From Allobosea sp. BK604 (GTDB lineage Bacteria; Pseudomonadota; Alphaproteobacteria; Rhizobiales; Beijerinckiaceae), in contig NZ_SLZF01000012.1 in the NCBI RefSeq assembly GCF_004341515.1, positions 124,001 to 188,000 of the forward strand: 64,000 bases of DNA, written 5' to 3'. Position 1 is the first letter of the stretch, and the number at the start of each line of letters is the position of its first letter. The translations under genes and the position numbers were made by a program. The notes under the pieces were generated by a model, which was not told the origin of the DNA, did no database searches, and saw nothing but the letters and a program-made list of their open reading frames with translations. This document shows, piece after piece, positions 53,075-63,273 of this stretch.

Positions 53075-53977
53075 TCAGACCGCGACATCCGCCTTGATGA
53101 CGGCGTGTGGCGAATAGCCCTCCACCTCGAAGTCCTCGATCCGGTAGTCGTCGATGCTGGCGGCCTGCCGCGTCAGGCGCATTTTCGGGAATGGACGAGG
53201 CTCGCGTGACAGCTGCTCCTGAGCCTGGTCGAGATGGTTCAAGTAGAGATGGACGTCCCCGCCGAACCAAACGAAGTCGCCCAGCTTCAATCCTGCTTGC
53301 TGCGCTATCATCAGTTGCAGGGCGCAGCAGTTGACCCAGTTGAAGCCCACCCCGAGAAGCATGTCCGCCGATCTCTGGAAGCACAGAGAATTCAACCGCC
53401 CGTCAGACGTGACATGATATTGGTAGACCATATGACAGGGCGGAAGCGCCATTTGGCTTAATTCAGCGACATTCCAGCCGTGGAACAGCATTCGACGGCT
53501 GGAAGGATTGTTGCGAAGACTGCTGATCAGATCTGCGATCTGATCGTGCTCACGGCCGTCAGCGCCCAGCCACCGCCGCCACTGCTTGCCGTACACGGGC
53601 CCCAAATCGCCCCAGCGCGCTGCAAAGGCATCGTCCTCGGCGATACGCCGCTCGAAATCCGTCTGGCTGATGTCCTCGCCCGTCTCGCGGCGGTAGGTAG
53701 CGAGCGGCCAATCGGTCCAGATCCGCACATTCTCGCGGACCAGCGGCTGAATGTTGGTCTGCCCGGTCAAGAACCAGAGCATCTCCTTCACCGCCGTCTT
53801 CCAGAAAACGCGCTTGGTTGTGAGGATCGGCACCGTTCCGTCCGAGAGGTCGAAACGCGCCATGGCCCCGAAGATCGACCGCGTGCCGACGCCCGTACGG
53901 TCGATTCGCTTGTCGCCTCGTTCCAGAACATCGGAAAGGAGGTCGAGATACTGGTATTCCGGATGCCTTCGGTTCAC
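53075..53977 (-). CDS. thyA: Thymidylate synthase (ThyA), divergent type
   Basis: The 300-residue enzyme methylates dUMP with methylene-tetrahydrofolate. Key motifs are DRTGVGTRSIFG near the N-terminus, the nucleophile Cys in LPPCHMVYQYHV, QRSADMLLGVGFNWVN with the dUMP-binding Asn, and GGDVHLYLNH. A ~30-residue insertion relative to E. coli ThyA lies in the middle. The start is GTG (VNRRHPEYQYLDLL) with AGGAGG upstream; longer in-frame extensions lack a ribosome site. Codon use is more AT-rich than the neighbours, and no dihydrofolate reductase gene follows, so horizontal origin is possible. Confidence 0.88.
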   Translation of the reverse strand: MNRRHPEYQYLDLLSDVLERGDKRIDRTGVGTRSIFGAMARFDLSDGTVPILTTKRVFWKTAVKEMLWFLTGQTNIQPLVRENVRIWTDWPLATYRRETGEDISQTDFERRIAEDDAFAARWGDLGPVYGKQWRRWLGADGREHDQIADLISSLRNNPSSRRMLFHGWNVAELSQMALPPCHMVYQYHVTSDGRLNSLCFQRSADMLLGVGFNWVNCCALQLMIAQQAGLKLGDFVWFGGDVHLYLNHLDQAQEQLSREPRPFPKMRLTRQAASIDDYRIEDFEVEGYSPHAVIKADVAV

Positions 53978-54082
53978 GCGCCGCCTCCTCGAGGATTGAC
54001 AGGACGAGCCTGACAATCGTGAACCTGACTATCCCCCTCGGTGTTTGCTGGCAACGCGTGGACAGCGAGCGGTCCACGTCGA

Positions 54083-54305
54083 ACTGGGTGCGTCGGCCTC
54101 TGCTCGTCGGTGATTCCCTATATCTGTGACCAGCTTGCCATGCCCCGCCTGCCGCGCGACCTTCGCGCTGCTCCTGAGCCTGCTGCCGGTCACCGCCGCG
54201 CTCGTCGGAGCGCTGGTGCTGCGGCAATGGCCGAGTGCGGCTGAAATCGTCGGAATCGCCCTGGTTTGCGCCGGAGTTGGGCTCCATCAGGCGCCGGAGC
54301 GCTGA
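54083..54305 (+). pseudogene. Remnant of an RhtA/EamA-type exporter (5' truncated, frameshifted)
   Basis: Two adjacent frames together read as the C-terminal end of an RhtA-like DMT/EamA transporter. Frame 2 gives GLCSSVIPYICDQLAMPRLPR up to about 54152. Frame 3 then gives ATFALLLSLLPVTAALVGAL and QWPSAAEIVGIALVCAGVGLH before TGA at 54305. The join falls in a CGCGCG run where two bases appear to be missing. Only ~75 codons remain of a ~290-residue protein and there is no start. Such exporters expel threonine/homoserine or other amino acids. The remaining sequence of the 54017-54421 gap shows nothing else recognisable. Confidence 0.75.
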
Positions 54306-54421
54306 GATCTCGCACCTCTCACAGGAATGCGAAAAGGCGTGATGGCGCCGGCCACGCCCCGGCCGAACCCCTGCCGCAATTCGGCGGCTTATGGCGGCGG
54401 CCACAACGGAGCCCCGCCCCC

Positions 54422-54697
54422 ATGATGATCGGAAGCATTGCCAGTCTCAGCTTCATTGTCCTTGCTTCAGTAGCCCCGACCACGCCCTCCACCGCTGGAG
54501 AGCCGACCCAGATCGCGAAGCCGTCTCACATCCGAATCGATGAACGCCAGGCGCGGCGCATCGCCTGGGACTACGGCATCGTCCGGATCGAGGAGATCGC
54601 GCTCGCCGGCGGTCGCTGGGAGATTGCCGGGCGCGACGACGAAGATGGTGAATTGGCGCTGGATATCGATGCCCATAGCGGCAAGGTCAGCCGCTGA
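54422..54697 (+). CDS. Small secreted PepSY-like domain protein
   Basis: This 91-residue protein has a signal peptide (MIGSIASLSFIVLASVAPTTPS) and a single PepSY-like module: IDERQARRIAWDYGIVRIEEIALAGGRWEIAGRDDEDGELALDIDAHSGKVSR. The alternation of an IGV-type helix and the D-x-HSGKV strand is the family pattern. PepSY proteins are thought to bind or inhibit peptidases or act in periplasmic protein quality control. The first of two consecutive ATGs was taken; the ribosome site is weak. Confidence 0.72.
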   Translation: MMIGSIASLSFIVLASVAPTTPSTAGEPTQIAKPSHIRIDERQARRIAWDYGIVRIEEIALAGGRWEIAGRDDEDGELALDIDAHSGKVSR

Positions 54698-54809
54698 ACC
54701 TCAAAACCGGGGATATCCGGAGCGAAATCGACGATCTTCGCCGGCGAGCGACAAGCTCTCTTTCCCCGCGCGCGCTCAGTGCCTATATTCGGTTTGCCGC
54801 TCGCAAGAA

Positions 54810-55120
54810 CGGCTATGGCGATAAACGGACGTCGGAATAAGCCTTTCGGACCCGGGGGCGGTACCCGGCGCCTCCACCAGAGCCCGTCAGCCTCTCGCAG
54901 GCGGGTTCCGGCGGGGGCGAAATAGGATCGACGAGGGTGTAAAGGTCGTTCTTTTGCTCGGCATGGTTCCGCCGTTATCGGGCCAAAAGCATAGTTGCCA
55001 ACGACAACAATGCTCGGGTTGCTGTCGCCGCGTAATGCGGTGCTGGTTCCCAAACCAAAGCCCTTGCGCTTAGCCGCGTAAGGCGGGGCTCGGAGGCGCC
55101 TGGCAACAGAAGCCTCCACT
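54810..55120 (+). ncRNA. ssrA: Transfer-messenger RNA, circularly permuted two-piece form
   Basis: The acceptor piece comes first: GGACCCGGGGGCGGTACCCGG forms a T-arm and GGCGCCTCCACCA is the 3' end (CCA ends at 54879). The coding piece follows, starting GGGGGCGAAATAGGATCGAC at 54913. GGGGGCG (54913-54919) pairs with CGCCTCC (54869-54875) as the 7-bp acceptor stem, the hallmark of the permuted alphaproteobacterial gene. The tag frame starts at GCC 54997 and reads ANDNNARVAVAA, then TAA (55033-55035). The terminal helix GGAGGC/GCCTCC ends near 55117. The tmRNA rescues stalled ribosomes and tags the product for ClpXP. The outer ends of the two pieces are approximate. Confidence 0.93.
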
Positions 55121-55178
55121 TCTTTCTGCGGGCTTGCCCGGCCTTGACGCCGAAGCGGATACGGGAACAATCGAAACG

Positions 55179-55811
55179 ATGACCAAGGATATTCTTCGCT
55201 ACGACCTCATGGTGCAGGAGGCACTCAAAGGCGTCGTGCGCAAGATCCTGACCGAGGCCGGCCGCGACGGCCTGCCGGGCGAGCATCATTTCTACATCAC
55301 CTTCCGCACCACGGCGCCGGGCGTGCGCCTCTCCCAGCGGCTGCGCGACAAGCATCCGGACGAGATGACGATCGTGCTGCAGCACCAGTTCTGGGATCTC
55401 AACGTCAGCGAGCATTCCTTCGAGGTCGGCCTCTCCTTCTCCGGCGTGCCGGAGCGGCTGCTCGTACCCTTCGACGCGGTCACCACCTTCTTCGACCCGT
55501 CCGTGCAGTTCGGCCTGAAGTTCGAGACGCAGGACGTACCGGACGAGGCCTCCAACAGCGACCAGCCGCAGCCGGCCGCCAAGTCGCCGCGCGGCGCCGG
55601 CTCCGAACCCAGCGTCGCCCCGCCGGCCCCCCTCGCCCTGCCCTCGAAGGCTGCGACGCCGAGCGCGCCGGCATCCAAGGGCAAGAACGCGGGAGCGGCG
55701 GCCGAAGCTGCCGAAAAGGCCCCCGCGAAAGGCGCCGAGCCCGCAGCCGAGACCGATGAGGGCGCCGGCGCGCAGGTCGTGAGCCTCGACGCTTTCCGCA
55801 AGAAGACCTGA
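55179..55811 (+). CDS. sspB: ClpXP adaptor SspB (alpha type)
   Basis: The 210-residue adaptor delivers ssrA-tagged proteins to ClpXP. The conserved N-terminal domain (about 1-130) reads LRYDLMVQEALKGVVRKIL, GEHHFYITFRT, PGVRLSQRLRDKHPDEMTIVLQHQFWDL and VPFDAVTTFFDPSVQFGL. A Pro/Ala-rich flexible linker follows (about 130-195). The C-terminal VVSLDAFRKKT is the short ClpX-docking tail. The start MTKDILRYDL gives the family N-terminus. It lies directly downstream of the tmRNA gene and 8 bases before fumC. Confidence 0.93.
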   Translation: MTKDILRYDLMVQEALKGVVRKILTEAGRDGLPGEHHFYITFRTTAPGVRLSQRLRDKHPDEMTIVLQHQFWDLNVSEHSFEVGLSFSGVPERLLVPFDAVTTFFDPSVQFGLKFETQDVPDEASNSDQPQPAAKSPRGAGSEPSVAPPAPLALPSKAATPSAPASKGKNAGAAAEAAEKAPAKGAEPAAETDEGAGAQVVSLDAFRKKT

Positions 55812-55819
55812 CAGCCGCC

Positions 55820-57214
<1,395 letters not shown>

Positions 57215-57229
57215 GCGAGGGCCAGCCGC

Positions 57230-57430
57230 ATGGCCGAGATCATCAATCTCCGGCGTGCCCGCAAGCAGCGCGACCGCGCCGCCGCCGAGAAGCAGGCCGA
57301 GCAGAACCGCATCAGCTTCGGCCGCAGCAAGGCCGAGCGCAGCCTGACCGAAGCCGAGCGCAAGAAGGCGACCCGCACGCTCGAAGGCCATCGCCTGTCC
57401 ACCGCGGACGATGACGAGCCGGCGCGGTGA
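57230..57430 (+). CDS. DUF4169 family protein
   Basis: This 66-residue, highly charged protein reads MAEIINLRRARKQRDRAAAE at the start and FGRSKAERSLTEAERKKATR in the second half, the DUF4169 pattern. It is a small, basic and probably helical cytoplasmic protein of unknown function, conserved near fumC in alphaproteobacteria. Its stop overlaps the GTG start of the next small gene, so the two are co-translated. Confidence 0.85.
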   Translation: MAEIINLRRARKQRDRAAAEKQAEQNRISFGRSKAERSLTEAERKKATRTLEGHRLSTADDDEPAR

Positions 57431-57651
57431 GGCGCGAGCGCAAGCACTCCCTTGCCATTGCCGGCCACCGCACCAGCATCTCGCTGGAAGAGCCCTTCTG
57501 GAGCGCCCTGAAGGAAATCGCGAGCACGGAGGGCGTCACCCTCGCCGCGCTGGTCGCCGAGGTCGATTCGCGCCGCGGCGAGGCCAATCTCTCCTCGGCG
57601 CTCCGCCTGCACGTGCTGGCGCATTATCAGCGGCTGGCTGCGGCGACATGA
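57427..57651 (+). CDS. Ribbon-helix-helix domain protein
   Basis: This 74-residue protein has RKHSLAIAGHRTSISLEEPFWSALKEIASTEGVTLAALVAEVDSRRG, a ribbon-helix-helix fold pattern (short strand, then two helices) of the RHH_4 type. It is a probable DNA-binding dimer of unknown target. The GTG start overlaps the DUF4169 stop by 4 bases. There is no toxin partner, so a role as antitoxin is not supported. Confidence 0.82.
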   Translation: MRRERKHSLAIAGHRTSISLEEPFWSALKEIASTEGVTLAALVAEVDSRRGEANLSSALRLHVLAHYQRLAAAT

Positions 57652-57769
57652 GCGTCCGCGCAGCGGCGCGCGACCTGTCAATTCACGAAAAATAAACCAT
57701 AACAGCGGCTTGTCGCGGTTTCTTGCATCGGACCGGCAAGCACCTGAATCTGGATTGCAAGCGGTTGAA

Positions 57770-60700
57770 TCAGTTCGGCAGCGGCGTGCGCGAGAGCGGA
57801 CGCGGCACCGACTCGATCTCCACCGGTGGGGCGAGCGGCGGCGGGTTCTGGCCCGGCGGAGGCGGCCGGAAGACCTGATCAGGAAAATTCTCGCGCGGCG
57901 CGCCCTGCAGGATCAGCGGCCCGGGCTGCTGGGCGGCGGCACGCTCGGCGGTCGCCCGCGCCCGCTCCTCCGCCTCGATGCGGCGGCGCATCTCCTCCAT
58001 CCGGCGAGCCTCTTCCTGGCGCTGCGCTTCCTGGGCCCGACGCGTCTCCTCCTGGATCCGCGCTTCGAGCGCCCGGCGCTCGTCCTCGACCCGCTTCTCT
58101 TCGGCCAGGCGGCGCACCTCCTGCGCTTTGCGCTCCTCTTCGGCGCGCTTCTCCTCGGCGATGCGACGCTCTTCCTGGGCCTTGAGGAACTCGCCAAGCT
58201 TGCGTTCGTTCTCGCGCATCTCACGCTCCGCCCGCAGCCGGCGCGAATTCATCGCCCGCTCGCGCGCATCGGCCTCGAAAGCCTCGACCCGCTCGATCTC
58301 GCGCGCCAGCGCCCGCGCCGCGACCGCATTCGAGAAGGCGCTGACATCGGCCTCGCGCCGCAGGCCGCTGAGCGGGCCGCGCCAGGCAATACCGAGCACG
58401 GGCGGGGTCTGGACCGTCCAGCCCTTCGGCATCGTCCCGAGCGGCCGCAGGCCAAGGCGAAGATCGGCGCTGAGCGAGCGCAGATCGATGAGCCCGCTCG
58501 CCTCAGCCCGCAATTGTGCGCGCTCGATCGTCAGCGGCGCGAGCCGCACGATGCCGCCGGCCAAGGTGAAGCCGAGCGTGACATCACCGAGCTGCCAGGC
58601 GCCCTGGTCCAGCGCCGCGCCCAGCCTGTCCTGCAGGCGCGCGCTCTCGCTCTCCGACGCGTCCTCTCCGGTCGCCGCGATGACGCGGGCATAGCCGCTC
58701 GGGTCGAATTTCACGAGGCTCGCGCCGATGAAGTTCAGCGAGCCCGCGCCACCCAGGCCTGCGACCAGCCGCGCGGGGCTCTCGCCGGAGCCGCCGGCTT
58801 CGAAACGGCCGGAAACCTTGCCGAGGAATGCGCCGCCGGTCAGGCCCGCAAGATCGACCTGGGCCAGCGTGACGCCGCCCGAAACCTGCGCCAACCCACC
58901 CTCGCGCCGCGTCGCGAGATGCCCGGAGACCTTGCCGCCACCATAGGAGCCGGCGAGCTTGTCGAGCTTGAGCCCATCGGCATCCGCTTTCAGCTCGAAG
59001 CTGGCATCGCGCAGCTCGATCGTGTCGCTGACGCGCAGCGACGGTGTCTCGACGGTCACCGCAAGATCTCCGAGCACGGCGACGGGGCTGAAGCGGGCGC
59101 TGGACCAGAGCACGCCCGCCGCGGGCCCAGCGGTGCCGAGCGAAGCCCCGAGCACGGAGCGCAGATCGGCGCGCTGCAGGGCGAGCTTGCCGGTCACGGC
59201 CCCTTCCCGCGGCAGGACGAGCGAGCCGCGCGCGCTGGTATTGCCGATATTGGCGACGAGCTCGTCGAGGGCGATCTGGTCGGCCGAGAAGCGGGCGCGA
59301 CCATTGGCGTCGAGCACCGCATCAGGCAGGAGGCGGGCCGGGCCCTCGGACAGGATCTGCCCGGGCCGGTCGGCCTGTACGGTCAGGCGCGGTGCAGCAG
59401 TCGCATCATCGTCGAGCGCGACCGACAGCCCCGGCCCCGCCAGCGAACCCGAAAGCCGGTTCTGCGCCTTCGCCAGGTTGAATTGGCCGGGCCCGCCGAG
59501 CTGCGGCGCCGGCAGACCAAACGCCGTGAAGACCTGGCGGCGATCGTTGAGGTCGACGCGGAAATCGGCACCGCTCCAGCTGCCGCCGGCATCGAGCCGG
59601 GCGTTCAGAGCGAGCTTGCCCGCTTGCGCGGCGCCATCGAGCGTCAGCGCCGTGTCGCCGGCCGGCGCCCGCGTCAGACGATAATTCGCGTCGAGCCGCG
59701 ACAATCCTTCGCCGACCCGGGTCAGCGCCTGCCGGACGCTCTCGGGCAGGAGCGGCCCGGCGAGCGCGGCGAGCGTCTCGAAGCGCGGCGCCCGGATGCG
59801 GCCGGCGATCTCGCCGCCCTCCGGCAGGAGCGCGCCCGATCCGGCGACCGCGACGCCGCCGAAACCATCGATCGAGAAGCGGCTCAGCCGCCAGCTCGCG
59901 CCTTCGCGGCGCAGGTCGAGCTTGGCCGAGCCGGGCGGCGCATTGCGATAGCGCGCGCCGTTCAAGGTGAGATCGAGCGAAAGGTCGCGCCTGCCGATCA
60001 GCCCCGCAAAGCTCTCGCCCGGCGGCAAGGTGTTGAGGTCGAGCCCCTGCACGGTCAGCTTCGCGTTCAGCCGCTCGGCCGCGATCTCCCCGCCCCCGTC
60101 GAGCCGCAAGCCCGAGGCCCCGGCAATGGTCGCGCGCTCGAACTGCAATCGCCCGGGCGCCCAATCGCCGACCGCCTCGGCATCGATCTTCCCGAGCGCA
60201 GCGATCATATCGGCCAGCGCTGGATCGAGCCCGGCCCGCGCCAGGACAAGCGCGACGCGGCGCGCATCCTCGGCCTTGAGATTGAGCTTGCCCCGCAAAC
60301 CATTCGCATCGACCGCGCCGCTGGCGCCGATCAGGGCTCCGGCCACGCGCACCGAAGCCGAGGTATTTCTCAGCCCCTCATCGGTCAGGGTGCCGCGCAA
60401 GGCCGCAGCCGAAAAATCCTCGCCGCGCCAGATCACCTGGTCGAGATCGAGGCCCAGATCGATCGCGCCCGGCAAGCCGCGCAGGCCGCGCTCGAAGCCG
60501 GCGCGTTCGCTTAGCGCCACGACCAGCGCATCGGCATCGAGCCGTCGCGCCCTGAGCGCGACCGAGCCGGTGCCCGCGACCGGCAGGAACTGGCCCTCGC
60601 CCTCCAGCCGCGCCGCGCCGCCGGCGATATCGACGATCAGGCTGCTGAGATCGAGCTGGCGATTGCTGCCGCTGACGCGCCCGGAAAGGCTGACTGCACC

Positions 60701-61420
60701 GCCGGGGGCGAGCGAGAACGAGCCGTCCAGCCCGGGCCTGACGCTGCCATTGCTGCTTGGCAGCTGGAAATAGCCGTCGAAGCCGACCTGCGCCTCTTCT
60801 CCCGTGATCGACGCCTTGGCGCGCAGCCGACCATCGGCCTCGGTCTCGCCGGTCGAGAGTCTCAGCGACGTGCCTGCCACCTCGCCGTCGACGCGCCAGG
60901 GCCCGGCCAGGCTGACGGCTGAAACCTCGGCGGAGATCGGCGACAGCGTCACCGGTTCCTTGCCGCGCTCATGCCAGAGCACGGCCGAGCGGCGTACGCT
61001 CAGGCGGTCGAGGCTGGTCTGCAGGGGTAGGCCGGCGCCGACCCGGCGCGGCAGCAGCACGGCGCCGCTCTCATCGGCGACGAGTGCAAGCGTCGCGCCC
61101 TCGATCTCGGCATCCGCGAAGCGGAACTCGCCGCGCGCCAGGGCCGCCAGCGCCAGCTCGACCGTGATCTGCTCCGCCGTCGCCGAGCTCGCCGCGCCAT
61201 TGGCCTCGCCGAAATGCACATCGCCGAGCGTCAGCCGCGGCGAGGGCAAAAGGCGCATGCCGATATTGCCCGCTACCTTGGTCTCGATACCGAGGGCGGT
61301 TGTCAGCCTCGTCTCGAATTCCTGCCGGTAGACGCGCCAGTCGACAAAGCCCGGGCCGATCAGCGCTGCAAGCAGCGTCAGCACCAAAAGCCCGGCCAGA
61401 ACTGTCAGACTCTCACGCAC
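57770..61420 (-). CDS. AsmA family protein (large)
   Basis: This 1216-residue envelope protein has an N-terminal membrane anchor (LTVLAGLLVLTLLAALIGPGFVDW) followed by an AsmA N-terminal domain (VYRQEFETRLTTALG, IRLLPSPRLTLGDVHFG pattern) and a long beta-rich region. AsmA/TamB-like proteins are thought to move phospholipid to the outer membrane or affect its assembly. The last ~200 residues are unusual: a highly charged Glu/Arg/Ala coiled-coil (about 1070-1180) and a Pro-rich tail (PPPGQNPPPLAPP). It is downstream of the FAD oxidase on the same strand. Confidence 0.88.
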   Translation of the reverse strand: MRESLTVLAGLLVLTLLAALIGPGFVDWRVYRQEFETRLTTALGIETKVAGNIGMRLLPSPRLTLGDVHFGEANGAASSATAEQITVELALAALARGEFRFADAEIEGATLALVADESGAVLLPRRVGAGLPLQTSLDRLSVRRSAVLWHERGKEPVTLSPISAEVSAVSLAGPWRVDGEVAGTSLRLSTGETEADGRLRAKASITGEEAQVGFDGYFQLPSSNGSVRPGLDGSFSLAPGGAVSLSGRVSGSNRQLDLSSLIVDIAGGAARLEGEGQFLPVAGTGSVALRARRLDADALVVALSERAGFERGLRGLPGAIDLGLDLDQVIWRGEDFSAAALRGTLTDEGLRNTSASVRVAGALIGASGAVDANGLRGKLNLKAEDARRVALVLARAGLDPALADMIAALGKIDAEAVGDWAPGRLQFERATIAGASGLRLDGGGEIAAERLNAKLTVQGLDLNTLPPGESFAGLIGRRDLSLDLTLNGARYRNAPPGSAKLDLRREGASWRLSRFSIDGFGGVAVAGSGALLPEGGEIAGRIRAPRFETLAALAGPLLPESVRQALTRVGEGLSRLDANYRLTRAPAGDTALTLDGAAQAGKLALNARLDAGGSWSGADFRVDLNDRRQVFTAFGLPAPQLGGPGQFNLAKAQNRLSGSLAGPGLSVALDDDATAAPRLTVQADRPGQILSEGPARLLPDAVLDANGRARFSADQIALDELVANIGNTSARGSLVLPREGAVTGKLALQRADLRSVLGASLGTAGPAAGVLWSSARFSPVAVLGDLAVTVETPSLRVSDTIELRDASFELKADADGLKLDKLAGSYGGGKVSGHLATRREGGLAQVSGGVTLAQVDLAGLTGGAFLGKVSGRFEAGGSGESPARLVAGLGGAGSLNFIGASLVKFDPSGYARVIAATGEDASESESARLQDRLGAALDQGAWQLGDVTLGFTLAGGIVRLAPLTIERAQLRAEASGLIDLRSLSADLRLGLRPLGTMPKGWTVQTPPVLGIAWRGPLSGLRREADVSAFSNAVAARALAREIERVEAFEADARERAMNSRRLRAEREMRENERKLGEFLKAQEERRIAEEKRAEEERKAQEVRRLAEEKRVEDERRALEARIQEETRRAQEAQRQEEARRMEEMRRRIEAEERARATAERAAAQQPGPLILQGAPRENFPDQVFRPPPPGQNPPPLAPPVEIESVPRPLSRTPLPN

Positions 61421-61526
61421 CTTGCGGCACTATCCCTCTTGTCGGCGGTGTCCCGATCTTGCCGGCAAGTCGCGGCGAGATCACGACATTCCTGTCCCTG
61501 AACCCCTGCCGCAAGACGCTTTGATG

Positions 61527-62972
61527 TCACAAGGCAATGATCTTGCCCGGATTCAGGATGTTCTGCGGATCGAGCGAACGTTTCAGCAGCCGCATCACAT
61601 CGAGCGTGGCGGCGCTATGCTCGAGTTCGAGATATTTGATCTTCTTCTGGCCAACGCCGTGCTCGCCGGTGCAGGTGCCGTCCATCGCCAGCGCCCGCTT
61701 GACCAGGCGGTCGATGAAGGCGCGGCAACGCTCGACCTCGTCCTCGTTGTCCAGGTCGACCAGCGGCTGCGTGTGGAAATTGCCGTCGCCGACATGGCCC
61801 GCGATCGGCGCGATCAGCCCGCTTTCCTCGATGTCGCGCTTGGTCTCCTCGACGCATTCGGCCAGCCGCGAGATCGGCACGCAGACATCGGTCGCGACCG
61901 ATTCCGTGCCGGGCCGCAGCGCGCGGGCCGCCCAATAGGCGTCGTGGCGGGCCTGCCACAGCTTGGAGCGATCCTCCGCCTTGGTCGCCCAGTCGAACGG
62001 GCCGCCGCCATATTCGGCCGCAATCTCGCCGAAGCGCTCCGCCTGTTCCTTCACCCCGACTTCCGAACCGTGGAACTCGACGAAGAGCATCGTCGTCTCC
62101 GGCAGGCCGAGCTTGGAATGGATGTTGACGCCGCGGATCATGACGTCGTCGAGCAATTCGATGCGCGCCACCGGCAGGCCAGACTGGATGGTGACGATCG
62201 TCGCGTCGCAGGCGGCCTGGACCGAGGGGAACGGGCAGACGCCGGCCGAGATCGCCTCGGGAATGCCGTGCAGCTTGACCGTGACCTCGGTAATGATGCC
62301 GAGCGTGCCTTCCGAGCCGACCAGCAAGCGGGTGAGATCATAGCCGGCCGAGGACTTGCGCGCCCGGCTCGCCGTCGTGACGACCGAGCCATCGGCCATG
62401 ACCGCGGTCAGCGCCAGCACATTCTCCTTCATCGTGCCGTAGCGCACCGCGTTGGTGCCGGAGGCGCGCGTCGCCGCCATGCCGCCGAGCGAAGCGTCGG
62501 CGCCGGGGTCGATCGGGAAGAACAGGCCCTGGTCACGCAGGTGCTCGTTCAGCTCCTTGCGGGTGACGCCGGCCTCGACGGTGACGTCGAGATCCTCGGC
62601 ATGGACGGCAACGATCCGCTTCATCTGCGAGAGATCGACCGTGACACCGCCGAAGGGCGCGTTGACATGGCCTTCGAGCGAGGTGCCGGTGCCAAAGGCG
62701 ATGACCGGCACGCCATGCTTGGCGCAGAGCTTGACGATCTCGGACACCTCGTCGGTGCTCTGCGGATAGACCACCGCATCCGGTGCCTGCGTCGGAATCC
62801 AGGTCAGCGTATGGCCGTGCTGGTGGCGCACCGCCTGGCTGGTGACGAGGCGGTTGCCGAAGCTGGCAGCGAGCGCGCCGATCACAGCTGAAATCGCCTC
62901 TGGAGACGGCGGCAGGGTTGCGGCGGAAGCGGAGGCGGCATGAAAGGCTGTGACAGGCAGGCTCATTGTCAT
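61527..62972 (-). CDS. FAD-linked D-lactate dehydrogenase/glycolate oxidase-type protein
   Basis: This 481-residue flavoprotein belongs to the FAD/4 family. The PCMH-type FAD domain reads PQSTDEVSEIVKLCAKHGVPVIAFGTGTSLEGHV, DPGADASLGGMAATRASGTNAVRYGTM and LLVGSEGTLGIIT. The C-terminal domain has the active-site GHVGDGNFH and GEHGVGQKK motifs. Length and order match cytochrome-linked D-lactate dehydrogenase (Dld); D-2-hydroxyglutarate or glycolate oxidation cannot be excluded. The N-terminal MTMSLPVTAF may start at either of two nearby ATGs (62972 or 62966). Confidence 0.88.
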   Translation of the reverse strand: MTMSLPVTAFHAASASAATLPPSPEAISAVIGALAASFGNRLVTSQAVRHQHGHTLTWIPTQAPDAVVYPQSTDEVSEIVKLCAKHGVPVIAFGTGTSLEGHVNAPFGGVTVDLSQMKRIVAVHAEDLDVTVEAGVTRKELNEHLRDQGLFFPIDPGADASLGGMAATRASGTNAVRYGTMKENVLALTAVMADGSVVTTASRARKSSAGYDLTRLLVGSEGTLGIITEVTVKLHGIPEAISAGVCPFPSVQAACDATIVTIQSGLPVARIELLDDVMIRGVNIHSKLGLPETTMLFVEFHGSEVGVKEQAERFGEIAAEYGGGPFDWATKAEDRSKLWQARHDAYWAARALRPGTESVATDVCVPISRLAECVEETKRDIEESGLIAPIAGHVGDGNFHTQPLVDLDNEDEVERCRAFIDRLVKRALAMDGTCTGEHGVGQKKIKYLELEHSAATLDVMRLLKRSLDPQNILNPGKIIAL

Positions 62973-63040
62973 TTTCCGGACGAGGCGCTTAACTTGGAAC
63001 TGGTTGGCTTCTTAAGCGGTTGAATTAAGTGAGGTCGACC

Positions 63041-63096
63041 CTAGAGCATGTGCGCGAAAAGTGGGAACCGCTTTTCGGACATTGTCATGCTCTTAA
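63041..63096. repeat. Short CTAG-bounded palindromic repeat
   Basis: The element begins CTAGAGCATG, has a GCGAAAAGTGGGAACCGCTTTTC core and ends CATGCTCTTAAG. AGAGCATG (63043-63050) and CATGCTCT (63086-63093) are perfect inverted arms. It shares the CGAAAAGTGG block with the family I repeats and lies between divergent genes in the 301-base gap 62973-63273, which also holds a GATGGTT/AACCATC hairpin at 63183-63200 and otherwise nothing recognisable. Confidence 0.6.
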
Positions 63097-63273
63097 GTCG
63101 TATCGGGCTGCTTCTGTGCGGCTCGTCATGGTCGGCGGCGAGATTCGCCTGACACATGGATTAAAGGCATCAGGTGAAACGCGATGGTTTCTTAACCATC
63201 TGGCGTCTTCATCGGATCTGAAGAGCGCGAGCGGGGGCCGTACCGCTCGTGTGACAGCGAAAGGGAGGCGGCC

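Noticed and set aside
54571..55170. Minus-strand frame across the tmRNA region
   Set aside because: The region has clear tmRNA structure (acceptor stem, CCA end, tag frame), and the frame has no protein-family similarity.
57230..57651. DUF4169 plus ribbon-helix-helix pair as a toxin-antitoxin module
   Set aside because: DUF4169 shows no toxin fold or catalytic motif and the pair is coupled to fumC; the arrangement looks like an ordinary housekeeping operon.
57710..60514. A 934-codon plus-strand open frame opposite the AsmA gene
   Set aside because: It is rich in Arg/Ala/Leu low-complexity composition, has no recognisable motif and is an antisense shadow of the well-supported AsmA protein in high-GC DNA.
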